Shown: positions 25,156-33,795, counted from the stretch's first letter. The stretch: 45,868 bases of DNA from UBA4742 sp002403895 (GCA_036823295.1 DAISGD010000022.1:1-45868), one strand, 5' to 3'. Translations and numbers: made by a program. The notes: generated from the letters alone by a model not told the origin.

Positions 25156-26483
25156 TCCGCTCCGTGGTTCACCAAGTGGTCGACGTGGTGCTCGGGACGT
25201 GGCCCCGACGGGTGCTCACCCTGGCCGTGCTGGTCGGCTTCGGGGTGCGGCTGTGGTGGGTGCTTTACGCGGCGCGCGGCCCAGTCGGCCTCCACGATCC
25301 GTTCTTCTACCTCGACTACGGCCGGCGGTTGTCGCTGGGTGGCGGGTACCGCCTGGCCGACGGCGAGCCCACCGCCTACTACCCGATCGGCTATCCGGCC
25401 ATCCTCGGGCTCTGGTACCGCATACTGCAGTTCACGCCGCTGGCCGATCATTGGATTGCCAACGCGGCGGCGTTGAACCTGATCTTCTCGACCTCCACCG
25501 TCGCCCTCGTCGGTGTGCTGGGGCGCCGGCTGTTGGGGCCTTGGGTGGGCGCGGTGGCCGCGGTCATCGTCGCCCTGTTCCCCAGTCTGATCTTCCACAC
25601 CGCCACCATCCTCACCGAGACCACGTTCAACTTCGTCTTCGTGCTGGCGCTGGTCGTGCTCTGTTGGCGACCTTGGACGGAGACGTTCCCGTCGTGGAAG
25701 CGGCTGGTCGTCTTCGGTCTGCTGTTCGGCCTGTCGATCGAGATCCGGCCCATTGCGCTGCTGGTCGTTCCCATGGTCGGCATCGCCATGTGGCGCGTCG
25801 CTGAGCGACGACAGGCGCTCCTGCGGTTTGGCACGGTGGTGGCGCTGGTGATCGCGGTGATGATCCCCTGGACGGTGCGCAACCAGGTGGCGATGAAGGC
25901 GTTCTTGCCCATCGGGACGACGACCGGGGACAACCTCTGCATCGGTAACAACCCCGATGCCCAGGGTCACTTCACCTTCCCGGATTGGTGCTTCGGTCAC
26001 GACCCCCAGGTGCGCCGGCCGGAGTTCGAGACGCTGCGCAACACCGAGCTCACCAACCGCTCCCTGAGGTGGATCGCCCACCATCCGCTGGACCAGTTCC
26101 GCCTCATCGTGCAGCGCACCTTCTACACCTTCCAACACGACCACGATGCGGTGCCGGCGGTGCAGTCCTACGGCGACGACCCGTTCATCCCACCGGTCAA
26201 CGCCACGGTGATCGGCGACCTGGCTGACGCCTACTTCTTCGCCGTGCTGGCTATCGCCGCGCTCGGCCTTCCCTTCTTCGCCAACCGCCGCGATCCGCGC
26301 CGGCTGTTGCTCTTGTTGTCCATCGTGGCGGTCGCCATCTCGCCCTGGGCGTTCTTCGGCGACTCGAGATTCCACATTCCCGTCAACGTGCTGGTCCCGA
26401 TTCCTGCTGCGCTCTCCATCATGTTGATGGGGCGCCGCTGGCGGCGTCGTGACGTTGAGCCGATACCCATCGGCGCTGAATGA
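25152..26483 (+). CDS. Second membrane glycosyltransferase, GT39-like
   Basis: This 443-residue protein is a relative of the preceding gene. It has a first helix ending RLWWVLYAARGP, the loop motif LHDPFFYLDYGRRLSLGGGY with an Asp at the family position, and YYPIGYPAILGLWYRILQF. About ten helices follow, with IPWTVRNQVAMKAFLPIGTT leading into a large loop that contains GDNLCIGNNPDAQGHF; in this family that loop is extracytoplasmic. The frame is open much further upstream, but the GTG at 25152 overlaps the previous stop as GTGA, the coupling pattern used elsewhere in this window. The tandem pair suggests two sugars added to one lipid carrier or protein (inference). Confidence 0.8.
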   Translation: MIRSVVHQVVDVVLGTWPRRVLTLAVLVGFGVRLWWVLYAARGPVGLHDPFFYLDYGRRLSLGGGYRLADGEPTAYYPIGYPAILGLWYRILQFTPLADHWIANAAALNLIFSTSTVALVGVLGRRLLGPWVGAVAAVIVALFPSLIFHTATILTETTFNFVFVLALVVLCWRPWTETFPSWKRLVVFGLLFGLSIEIRPIALLVVPMVGIAMWRVAERRQALLRFGTVVALVIAVMIPWTVRNQVAMKAFLPIGTTTGDNLCIGNNPDAQGHFTFPDWCFGHDPQVRRPEFETLRNTELTNRSLRWIAHHPLDQFRLIVQRTFYTFQHDHDAVPAVQSYGDDPFIPPVNATVIGDLADAYFFAVLAIAALGLPFFANRRDPRRLLLLLSIVAVAISPWAFFGDSRFHIPVNVLVPIPAALSIMLMGRRWRRRDVEPIPIGAE

Positions 26484-26508
26484 AGATGCTGGCCGGGGGC
26501 TGTTTCGT

Positions 26509-26541
26509 GGGGGCGAGCAAGATCGAGGACTGATCGCCCCC
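26509..26541 (+). terminator. Candidate terminator hairpin after the glycosyltransferase pair
   Basis: GGGGGCGA (26509-26516) pairs perfectly with TCGCCCCC (26534-26541) across a 17-nt loop, 26 bp after the stop. No T-run follows, so it may act as a rho-dependent or weak terminator. The rest of the gap to purA contains a TAGGGT box at 26616-26621 that may be the purA -10. Confidence 0.35.
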
Positions 26542-26658
26542 GCCGCTTGACGCCCGGTCCGCGTCCCGACGTCGGACCGTCACCGCCTCCGGTCGGGCAG
26601 CACCCTGGCGCCGACTAGGGTTGGGCTGTAAGACGACGCCTCCGAAGGAGAACAACGC

Positions 26659-27939
26659 GTGCCAGCGACCGTCGTCGTCGGGACTCAGTGGGGCGATGAG
26701 GGCAAGGGGAAGTTCACCGACCTCGTCGCCAAGGAGATGCATCTCGTGGTCCGCTACCAGGGCGGCCACAACGCGGGGCACACCATCGTCGTTGATGGCG
26801 AGACCTTCGCCCTCCAGCTCGTCCCGAGCGGCATCCTCTACGACCACATCACGCCGATCATCGGCAACGGCGTGGTGGTCGATCCCCGCGTGCTGCTGGC
26901 CGAGCTGGACGTGCTCGCCGCCAAGGGCGTGGACACCAGTCGACTCCGGGTCAGCGGCAACGCCCACTTGATCCTCCCGTACCACCAGGAGCTCGACAAG
27001 GTCACCGAGCGTCGCTTGGGTAAGAACAAGATCGGGACCACCAAGCGAGGCATCGGTCCTGCCTACGCCGACAAGGCGGCCCGGGTCGGCCTGCGGGTGC
27101 AGGACCTGCTCGACCCGAAGATCTTCCGCGAGAAGCTCGCCGTGGTGCTGAAGGAGAAGAACGCGGTGTTGAGCCGCGTCTTCAACCAACTGCCGCTGTC
27201 GGCTGACGACATCGCCGCGGAATACCTCGATGTGTGCCGGCCCCGCTTGGAACCGATGATCGCCGACACCGTCAACCTCGTGCATGAGTCCCTCGAAGCG
27301 GGCCAGCACGTCTTGCTGGAAGGGGCGCAGGCCACCTTCCTCGACCTCGACCACGGCACCTACCCGTTCGTGACCTCCTCGAACCCGGTGGCCGGGGGCG
27401 CCTGCACCGGTGCCGGTATCGGTCCCCGGTACATCGACCGGGTCATCGGCATCGCCAAGGCCTACGTAACCCGGGTGGGCGCGGGCCCCTTCCCGACCGA
27501 ACTGCTGGACGAGACGGGCGACCTCCTCGTCGAACGGGGAGGCGAGTACGGCACCAACACCGGTCGCCGCCGGCGCCCCGGCTGGTTCGACGCGGTGATG
27601 ATGCGCCACGCGGTCCGTCTCAACTCGCTGTCGGAGGTGGCTCTGACCAAGCTCGACGTGCTCGACACGTTCGACACGGTCAAGGTGTGCATCGCCTACG
27701 AGCTCGACGGCGAGCGCTTCGAGCACCTCCCGTACCACCAGTCGGTGCTCCACAAGGTGAAACCGATCTACGCCGAGCTGCCCGGATGGAAGACCGATCT
27801 CACCGGGGCCACCGAACGTCATCACCTGCCCGCGGCCGCCCTCGAATACGTCGCGTTCCTGCAGCAGCAGGTGGGCGTGCCTATCAGCCTGGTCGGTGTG
27901 GGCCCCGGTCGAGAGCAGTTCCTCCACTTCGCGCCATGA
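26659..27939 (+). CDS. purA: Adenylosuccinate synthase
   Basis: PurA uses GTP to join aspartate to IMP, the first step from IMP to AMP. The 426-residue protein has the P-loop VVGTQWGDEGKGKFTDLV near the N-terminus, YQGGHNAGHTIV, GTTKRGIGPAYADKAARVG and LEGAQATFLDLDHGTYPFVT. TSSNPVAGGACTGAGIGP follows, then the aspartate-binding loop region GTNTGRRRRPGWFD and KLDVLDTFDTVKVCIAY. Family length and all motifs are present. The GTG start has AAGGAGA upstream. The TGA overlaps the purD ATG (ATGA), starting a tightly coupled purA-purD-purE operon. Confidence 0.97.
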   Translation: MPATVVVGTQWGDEGKGKFTDLVAKEMHLVVRYQGGHNAGHTIVVDGETFALQLVPSGILYDHITPIIGNGVVVDPRVLLAELDVLAAKGVDTSRLRVSGNAHLILPYHQELDKVTERRLGKNKIGTTKRGIGPAYADKAARVGLRVQDLLDPKIFREKLAVVLKEKNAVLSRVFNQLPLSADDIAAEYLDVCRPRLEPMIADTVNLVHESLEAGQHVLLEGAQATFLDLDHGTYPFVTSSNPVAGGACTGAGIGPRYIDRVIGIAKAYVTRVGAGPFPTELLDETGDLLVERGGEYGTNTGRRRRPGWFDAVMMRHAVRLNSLSEVALTKLDVLDTFDTVKVCIAYELDGERFEHLPYHQSVLHKVKPIYAELPGWKTDLTGATERHHLPAAALEYVAFLQQQVGVPISLVGVGPGREQFLHFAP

Positions 27940-29171
27940 AGGTCTGCGTCGTCGGTTCCGGTGGCCGGGAGCACGCCCTGGCTCATGTGCTCGCCCGGAC
28001 CAGCGACGTCGTCGTCACCCCCGGCAACCCCGGCATCCCCGGCTCGGTGACCACCCCACCCACCGAGCTCGACACCGACCTGTTCGTCATCGGCCCGGAG
28101 GAGCCGCTGGTCGACGGCCTGGCCGATCGTCTGCGAGCGCAGGGCAAGCTGGTGTTCGGACCGGGAGCCGACGGCGCCCGTCTCGAAGGATCCAAGGCGT
28201 GGATGAAGGATCTGCTGATGGAGGCCGGGGTACCGACTGCCCGCCACGGGGTCTTCCGCTCGGTGGAAACGGCTCTGGCGTTCCTCGACACCCTCCCAGG
28301 CCTCTATGTGGTGAAGACGGACGGGCTGGCGGCGGGCAAGGGCGTGGTGGTCACCGAATCGCTGGCGGAGGCCCGCGACGCGGTGTCGTCGTTCCTGTCG
28401 GGGGATGCCTTTGGTGACGCTGGCCGGACGGTGGTGATCGAAGAGGGCCTCACCGGGCCCGAGCTCTCGGTGCTGGCCGTCTGTGACGGCCGCCGTGCCG
28501 TGCCCCTCGCCCCGGCCCAGGACTTCAAGCGCATCGACGACGGCGATCGCGGGCGCAACACCGGCGGGATGGGCGCCTACTCGCCGGTGCCGGCGGTCGA
28601 TACCGCCATGATGGCCGTCGTCATGGAACGCGGGGTCGAACCGACGCTGGCGGCCCTGCGGGCTCGGGGTATCGATTACCGAGGGGTGCTCTACGCCGGG
28701 CTTATGCTGACCCCGGAGGGTCCCAAAGTGCTCGAGTACAACGTCCGCTTCGGTGACCCCGAGACGCAGGTCGTCCTGCCTCGGCTCCGTACCGACCTGG
28801 CCGCGTTGCTGGCCGAGGCCGCCGTCGGCGAGCTGCGAACGGAGCCGACCTTCGTTGACGACGCGGCAGTGACGGTGGTCTGCGCCGCCGAGGGGTATCC
28901 GCGCTCGCCCCGCACTGGCGACGTCATCGCCGGGCTGGAGGTTGCCCGCCACGTCGAGGGGGTCACCGTGTTCTGTGCCGGGGTGGACGCCGACGACCAG
29001 GGTCGCCTCACCACTGCTGGTGGTCGGGTCCTCGACGTGACCGCCATGGGACCGGACTTGACCACCGCCCGCCAGCTGGCCTACCAGGCGGTGGCCTGTC
29101 TCAGCTGGCCGGGTATGCACGTGCGGACCGACATCGCGGAGCACGCGACCATCGCCGGAGGAGCACTATGA
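27936..29171 (+). CDS. purD: Phosphoribosylamine-glycine ligase (GAR synthetase)
   Basis: PurD makes glycinamide ribonucleotide, step 2 of purine synthesis. The 411-residue ATP-grasp protein starts MKVCVVGSGGREHALAHVLA and has GPEEPLVDGLADRLRAQGK, SKAWMKDLLMEAGVPTARH and VVKTDGLAAGKGVVV. QDFKRIDDGDRGRNTGGMGA and VLYAGLMLTPEGPKVLEYNV follow, and then RFGDPETQVVLPRL, the family signature. The frame is open further upstream inside purA, but the ATG at 27936 gives the conserved N-terminus and overlaps the purA stop by 4 bp. It overlaps purE the same way. Confidence 0.97.
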   Translation: MKVCVVGSGGREHALAHVLARTSDVVVTPGNPGIPGSVTTPPTELDTDLFVIGPEEPLVDGLADRLRAQGKLVFGPGADGARLEGSKAWMKDLLMEAGVPTARHGVFRSVETALAFLDTLPGLYVVKTDGLAAGKGVVVTESLAEARDAVSSFLSGDAFGDAGRTVVIEEGLTGPELSVLAVCDGRRAVPLAPAQDFKRIDDGDRGRNTGGMGAYSPVPAVDTAMMAVVMERGVEPTLAALRARGIDYRGVLYAGLMLTPEGPKVLEYNVRFGDPETQVVLPRLRTDLAALLAEAAVGELRTEPTFVDDAAVTVVCAAEGYPRSPRTGDVIAGLEVARHVEGVTVFCAGVDADDQGRLTTAGGRVLDVTAMGPDLTTARQLAYQAVACLSWPGMHVRTDIAEHATIAGGAL

Positions 29172-29617
29172 AAGTCGGAGTGTTGATGGGCTCGGCCAGC
29201 GACCGGGACAAGATGCAGCCGGGGGTCGACACCCTCGAGGCATTCGGCCTCGAGGCGGATGTGCGGATCCTGTCTGCCCACCGCAACCCGGCTGAGGTCG
29301 TCGAGCTGGTGAGTTCCGCCCGCGACAACGGGTACGTGGCCTTCATCTGTGGGGCGGGCATGGCCGCCCACCTGGCCGGGGTGGTGGCGGCTCACACGAC
29401 TCTCCCCGTGGTGGGGGTGCCGCTTTCGGGTGGTGCCCTCAATGGGGTGGATGCCCTGTATTCGACCGTTCAGATGCCCAAAGGCATCCCGGTGGCGACG
29501 GTAGCTATCGACGGCTCGTTGAATGCCGCGCTGCTCGTGGTCGAGATGCTGGCGATCAACGACCCGGCACTGGCCGGGCAGCTCGACGCGGACCGTCGCC
29601 AGCGAGCGGGGGGCTGA
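29168..29617 (+). CDS. purE: N5-carboxyaminoimidazole ribonucleotide mutase
   Basis: PurE moves the carboxyl group of N5-CAIR to C4 of the imidazole ring. The 149-residue protein has VGVLMGSASDRDKMQPGVD, RILSAHRNPAEVVELV and FICGAGMAAHLAGVVAAHTT, and then VVGVPLSGGALNGVDALYST with the substrate loop MPKGIPVATVAIDGSLNAAL. This resembles the short bacterial class I enzyme, which usually needs PurK; no purK is present in this window. The ATG overlaps the purD stop. The gene ends 26 bp before the converging zinc-motif gene. Confidence 0.95.
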   Translation: MKVGVLMGSASDRDKMQPGVDTLEAFGLEADVRILSAHRNPAEVVELVSSARDNGYVAFICGAGMAAHLAGVVAAHTTLPVVGVPLSGGALNGVDALYSTVQMPKGIPVATVAIDGSLNAALLVVEMLAINDPALAGQLDADRRQRAGG

Positions 29618-29643
29618 ACCGGTTGCCGGGCGTCGGGTGCGGC

Positions 29644-30036
29644 TCAGAAGGGGACGCGTTCCCCGGTGCCACCGAGGTGCTCGTCGAGCCAGCTGAGAGC
29701 GTTCTCATCTGGAGCGCCCGGGCCACCGATGGTCACGAAGTCGCTGGTCACGAAGTCGTCGAACGGGCTGATCTCGACCTGGCGTGTGCTGCGGTGACCA
29801 GCCTCTCGAACCTTCATCCATTCCTTGTGACGCAGCTTGATCTCGCGCTTGGTCCGCAGCGGCGGATTGGCGGCGTTAGAGCGCACGCCCGATGCCGTCA
29901 AGGCGCAGGCCAGGCAGTACGGCGGCTTGCCGGGGCCGAAGGAGAACACGAGGCACTCCCCACAGAAGTCGTAGCCACAAGTCCGACAGACGCCTTCGGC
30001 GGCCTCGAACTGATGCTTGGCACAGCGTTCTTCCAT
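29644..30036 (-). CDS. Small zinc-ribbon/B-box-like protein of unknown function
   Basis: This 130-residue protein begins MEERCAKHQFEAAEGVCRTC and continues GYDFCGECLVFSFG and PPYCLACAL. The set of Cys/His pairs (C-x2-H, C-x2-C, C-x2-C, C-x2-C) resembles a B-box-type double zinc site. A basic region follows (LRTKREIKLRHKEWMKVRE) and then an acidic C-terminus. No transmembrane segment or enzyme motif is visible. The ATG at 30036 is preferred because it opens the zinc motif and has GAGGAT upstream; the frame extends 18 codons further without resemblance. It faces purE and is divergent from purB (168 bp between starts). Its conservation beside pur genes elsewhere is untested here. Confidence 0.7.
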   Translation of the reverse strand: MEERCAKHQFEAAEGVCRTCGYDFCGECLVFSFGPGKPPYCLACALTASGVRSNAANPPLRTKREIKLRHKEWMKVREAGHRSTRQVEISPFDDFVTSDFVTIGGPGAPDENALSWLDEHLGGTGERVPF

Positions 30037-30203
30037 GTTGTTGATCCTCGCCCTGCGCAGTACCGCTCGGCCTCGGGTCGGCCTCGGCAATCCTCTGGAG
30101 GGTGCTTCGGCCCGTTATTGTCAGGCCTTTACGCATCGGCGGCGTTGGGCCGCGATTTAGTTCTTCCGGCCCATCCACCGGGCAGGGTGGAGAGGACGAA
30201 ACG

Positions 30204-31631
30204 GTGAAGCCCCACCTCCCTAATGTGCTCGCGGCCCGTTATGCCACCCCGGAGATGGCCGAGCTGTGGTCGCCCACCACCAAGATCGTGCTCGAGCGAC
30301 ATCTGTGGATCGCCGTCCTGCGCGCCCAGGCCGAGCTCGGCGTTGAGGTTGCTCCTGGGGTGATCGAGGCCTACGAGGCCATCGTGGATGAGGTGGATCT
30401 GGATTCGATCGAGGCCCGCGAGCGGGTCACCCGCCACGACGTGAAGGCCCGGATCGAGGAGTTCTCGGCCCTGGCCGGTCACGAGCAGATCCACAAGGGC
30501 ATGACCTCGCGTGACTTGACCGAGAACGTGGAGCAGCTCCAGATCCGCACTGCCCTGCTGTTGGTACGTGACCGGCTGGTCGCCGTGCTCGCCCGCCTCG
30601 CCGAGTTGGCCGTCGAACACTCCGACACGGTGATCACGGGCCGGAGCCACAACGTTGCCGCGCAGGCCACGACCTTGGGCAAACGCTTCGCCAATGCCGG
30701 GGAGGAGACCCTCCAGGCCCACCTCCGCATCGAAGAACTGATCGCTCGGTACCCTTTGCGAGGCATCAAGGGCCCGGTGGGCACCCAGCAGGACCAGCTC
30801 GATCTGTTCGGCGGGGATCTCGACCGGCTGGACGAGCTGGAGGACTCGGTGGCCCGCCACCTGGGTTTTGACCACATGCTGGTCAACGTCGGCCAGGTCT
30901 ATCCCCGCTCCCTCGACCTGGACGTGGTGAGCGCGCTGGTCCAAGCGGCGGCCGGCCCGTCCAGTCTCGCCCTGACCATCCGGCTCATGGCCGGCCAGGA
31001 ACTGGTCACCGAAGGGTTCCGGCCCGGTCAGGTCGGCTCGTCGGCCATGCCCCACAAGATGAACACCCGCTCGTGCGAGCGCATCAACGGCTTAGAGGTC
31101 ATCCTGCGAGGCCACCTGACCATGGTGGCGGCGCTGGCCGGTGACCAGTGGAACGAGGGCGACGTGAGCTGCTCGGTGGTGCGCCGGGTGGCCCTGCCTG
31201 ACGCGTTCTTCGCCATGGACGGGGTGTGCGAGACCCTCCTTTCGGTTCTGGCCGACTTCGGTGCCTACCCGGCCGTCATCGCTCGCGAGCTCGACCGCTA
31301 CCTGCCCTTCCTGGCCTCGACCAAGATGTTGATGGCCGCGGTCCAGGCCGGTGTGGGGCGAGAAGCGGCCCATGAAGCCATCAAGGAACACGCGGTGGCG
31401 GTCGCCCTGGCCCAGCGTGAGCAGGGCGTCGAGGGCAACGACCTCGTCGAGCGCCTGGTCGGCGACCCTCGGCTCGGGCTCGACGCGGGGGTGCTGAGCA
31501 AGCTGCTGGCCGATCCCATCCAGTTCGTGGGAGCGGCGCAGCACCAGGTGGCGGCGTTCGTCACCTCGGTCGAGGCCGTCGTCGCCGCCCATCCTCAGGC
31601 CGCCACCTACACGCCGGCTCCGATCCTCTAG
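30204..31631 (+). CDS. purB: Adenylosuccinate lyase
   Basis: PurB removes fumarate from SAICAR and from adenylosuccinate, so it serves both IMP and AMP synthesis. The 475-residue protein is of the fumarase/aspartase superfamily: LPNVLAARYATPEMAELWSP at the start, EQIHKGMTSRDLTENVEQLQ, TVITGRSHNVAAQATTLGKR with the general-acid histidine, and the mobile signature loop VGSSAMPHKMNTRSCERING. The GTG at 30204 is chosen because GGAGAGGA lies upstream and the family N-terminus starts there; the frame is open another 34 codons. It starts the purB-purC-APH-purS-purQ run. Confidence 0.96.
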   Translation: MKPHLPNVLAARYATPEMAELWSPTTKIVLERHLWIAVLRAQAELGVEVAPGVIEAYEAIVDEVDLDSIEARERVTRHDVKARIEEFSALAGHEQIHKGMTSRDLTENVEQLQIRTALLLVRDRLVAVLARLAELAVEHSDTVITGRSHNVAAQATTLGKRFANAGEETLQAHLRIEELIARYPLRGIKGPVGTQQDQLDLFGGDLDRLDELEDSVARHLGFDHMLVNVGQVYPRSLDLDVVSALVQAAAGPSSLALTIRLMAGQELVTEGFRPGQVGSSAMPHKMNTRSCERINGLEVILRGHLTMVAALAGDQWNEGDVSCSVVRRVALPDAFFAMDGVCETLLSVLADFGAYPAVIARELDRYLPFLASTKMLMAAVQAGVGREAAHEAIKEHAVAVALAQREQGVEGNDLVERLVGDPRLGLDAGVLSKLLADPIQFVGAAQHQVAAFVTSVEAVVAAHPQAATYTPAPIL

Positions 31632-31687
31632 CCGGATCCACCCTGGTCTCCCGACCCGTCCCAACTCCGCCCCGAGAAGGAGCGTCC

Positions 31688-32578
31688 GTGAAAATCGAGG
31701 TCGACCTGCCCCCTCTCTATTCGGGAAAGGTCCGGGACATGTACGACGCCGGCGACGGTCGGCTCCTCCTGGTCACCTCTGACCGCCTTTCCGCCTTCGA
31801 CGTGGTGATGACCGAGCCCATCGTTGACAAGGGACGGGTGTTGACCGCCATGTCCGCCTTCTGGTTCGGTCACCTGGCCGACGTGGTCGGGAGCCATCTG
31901 ATCTCCACCGACCTCGCCGATCTCCCGCCGGGCGCCCAGAATTCCGAGCTGGCCGGTCGGGTGATGTTGTGCCGCCGGGCCGACATGTTGCCCATCGAGT
32001 GCATCGTGCGTGGCTACCTCACGGGGTCGGCCTGGAAGGAGTACCACACCAGCGGCACCATGCACGGATCGGAACTTCCGGCCGGGCTGCTGGAGTCGTC
32101 GGCCCTGCCCGAGCCGGTGTTCACCCCGTCGACGAAGGCCGACGTGGGTGACCACGACGAGAACATCTCCTTCGACCGGGCCGTCGCACTGCTTGGCGCG
32201 GAACTGGCCGAGGAGGCTCGGTCGGTGAGCCTCGAGCTCTACCGTCGTGGCGCCGGGTGGGCGGACGCACGGGGGATCATCATCGCCGACACGAAGTTCG
32301 AGCTCGGCATCGTCGACGGGAAGCTGGTGGTGGCCGACGAGGTCCTCACGCCCGACTCCTCCCGTTTCTGGCCAGCCGACCAGTGGCGGCCCGGCTCAAC
32401 GCCGCCGTCGTTCGACAAGCAGCCGGTGCGCGACTACCTCGACGGTCTGGACTGGGACAAGACACCTCCGCCGCCGCCCCTGCCCGCCGAGGTGGTGGTG
32501 GCCACCCGTGACCGGTACATCGAGGCCTACGAGCGCATTACGGGACTCGACTTTCAGGCCTGGCCAGGGGTCTCCTGA
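31688..32578 (+). CDS. purC: SAICAR synthetase
   Basis: PurC couples aspartate to CAIR with ATP. The 296-residue protein has YSGKVRDMYDAGDGRLLLVT, SDRLSAFDVVMTEPIVDKGR, PIECIVRGYLTGSAWKEYH, VFTPSTKADVGDHDENISFD and IIIADTKFELGIVDGKLVVA, ending with TPDSSRFWPADQW and DYLDGLDWDKTPPPPPLP. This is the longer actinobacterial/eukaryotic-like form. GTG start with AAGGAG 5 nt upstream. Its stop overlaps the proposed CTG start of the next gene (CTGA). Confidence 0.96.
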   Translation: MKIEVDLPPLYSGKVRDMYDAGDGRLLLVTSDRLSAFDVVMTEPIVDKGRVLTAMSAFWFGHLADVVGSHLISTDLADLPPGAQNSELAGRVMLCRRADMLPIECIVRGYLTGSAWKEYHTSGTMHGSELPAGLLESSALPEPVFTPSTKADVGDHDENISFDRAVALLGAELAEEARSVSLELYRRGAGWADARGIIIADTKFELGIVDGKLVVADEVLTPDSSRFWPADQWRPGSTPPSFDKQPVRDYLDGLDWDKTPPPPPLPAEVVVATRDRYIEAYERITGLDFQAWPGVS

Positions 32579-33477
32579 TCCCGGCAGACGAGGCGCCGCC
32601 GCCCGAGGCCCTGGCCTGGGTCGAAGACATCCTCGGTCCGGGCAACCGGATCGTGAGCGCCGCGCCGCTGGCGGGTGCCACCTCCTCGGCCGTCCACGCC
32701 ATCGCCACGGTCGACCGTCGTGGCCGTACCCACCACTTCGTGCTGCGTCGCTATGTGCGGGCCGATTGGCTGGCTCGCGAGCCTGACCTGGCCGAGCGAG
32801 AAGCCGAGGTGCTGGTGATCCTCGAAGCTTCACCCCTCCCGACCCCCGGCTTGGTAGCCGCCGACGTCGCTGGGGATCGCACCGATGTTCCGGCCCTCCT
32901 GATGACGAGGCTGGTCGGTGCGCCGGTGGCCGCCCGGGACGTGTCGCCTGGTGGACTCCGACTCCTGGCCGAGGTGCTGCCCACCATGCATGCCACCCCG
33001 GTGCCTCCGGGCGCCCGCGTCCGGTCGTATCGCCCCTATGACGCCGACCAGGCAATCGACGTGCCGTCGTGGTCGACCGATGACCGGCTCTGGGAGCGGG
33101 CCATCGCCCTGCACCGCGCTGATGCCGTTGGGTCGGGTGACGTGCTGGTGCACCGGGACTACCACCCCGGCAACGTGTTGTTCGAGTGGCCGTCGGGTCG
33201 CGTCAGTGGTGTCGTCGACTGGGCCAATGCCAGTCGGGGCGTCCCTGACGTGGATGTCGGCCACTGCCGGTTCAACCTGATCGGCCCCGCCGGACGGGAG
33301 GCCGCCGACGCGTTTCGAGACGCTTGGCTGCGGGCGTCCGGGCGTGACGCCTACGACCCCACGTTCGATGTCCTGGCCGTGGTGGGTGCGCTGAGACCGT
33401 GGCCGGCAATGCTCTTCGGCACCGAGCCAGAGATCGAGCGGTTCGTGGCGGTCGCGCTCGCCGAGATCGGGGTCTGA
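32575..33477 (+). CDS. Aminoglycoside-phosphotransferase-fold kinase inside the pur operon (CTG start proposed)
   Basis: This 300-residue protein is an APH-family kinase (PF01636). The catalytic loop is VLVHRDYHPGNVLFEWPSG and the metal-binding segment SGVVDWANASRGVPDVDVGH. ADVAGDRTDVPALLMTRLVG is the hinge region. The first standard start codon in frame is GTG at 32653, but the 26 codons before it read like the normal family N-terminus (PPEALAWVEDILGPGNRIV, then SAAPLAGATSSAVHAI). The only start-like codon there is CTG at 32575, which overlaps the purC stop as CTGA, copying the ATGA/GTGA overlaps of this region. Family members phosphorylate many small hydroxyl compounds; nothing indicates antibiotic resistance. 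Confidence 0.75.
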   Translation: MIPADEAPPPEALAWVEDILGPGNRIVSAAPLAGATSSAVHAIATVDRRGRTHHFVLRRYVRADWLAREPDLAEREAEVLVILEASPLPTPGLVAADVAGDRTDVPALLMTRLVGAPVAARDVSPGGLRLLAEVLPTMHATPVPPGARVRSYRPYDADQAIDVPSWSTDDRLWERAIALHRADAVGSGDVLVHRDYHPGNVLFEWPSGRVSGVVDWANASRGVPDVDVGHCRFNLIGPAGREAADAFRDAWLRASGRDAYDPTFDVLAVVGALRPWPAMLFGTEPEIERFVAVALAEIGV

Positions 33478-33528
33478 TGGTCCATCTGACGGTCAGTGAG
33501 GGTGGTGCCCGTGTGCGAGCATGGGGCC

Positions 33529-33795
33529 ATGGTCTTCTCGGTTCACGTTGACGTGCAGTTGCGGCCCGGCATTGCCGACCCGCAGGGCTCCACCATCGAG
33601 CGGTCGCTGCCCACCTTGGGCTTCGAAGGCGTGGACGGGGTGCGGGTGGGCAAGAGCATCCGGTTCCGGATCGAGGCGCCCGATGAAGCCACCGCCCAGG
33701 CCCATGTGGAGGACCTGTGCCAGCGATTCCTGACCAACCCGGTCATCGAGGACGCCACCATCGAGCTACAGATCGATCTGGGGGCGACTGCATGA
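33529..33795 (+). CDS. purS: FGAM synthase subunit PurS
   Basis: PurS is the small scaffold subunit that links PurL and PurQ. The 88-residue protein reads MVFSVHVDVQLRPGIADPQG, STIERSLPTLGFEGVDGVRV and GKSIRFRIEAPDEATAQAHV, then CQRFLTNPVIEDATIEL, matching the family over its whole length. The ATG at 33529 is preferred over the upstream GTG at 33496 since homology begins there. It overlaps purQ by 4 bp. The three-subunit PurSQL form is the Gram-positive type. Confidence 0.92.
   Translation: MVFSVHVDVQLRPGIADPQGSTIERSLPTLGFEGVDGVRVGKSIRFRIEAPDEATAQAHVEDLCQRFLTNPVIEDATIELQIDLGATA

Noticed and set aside
29618..29643. Terminator between purE and the zinc-motif gene
   Set aside because: Only 26 bp lie between the two stops and I see no stem with T-run.
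32575..33477. Antibiotic resistance gene (aminoglycoside phosphotransferase)
   Set aside because: The fold is shared by many metabolic kinases. The gene is embedded in the pur operon with normal composition and no mobile context.
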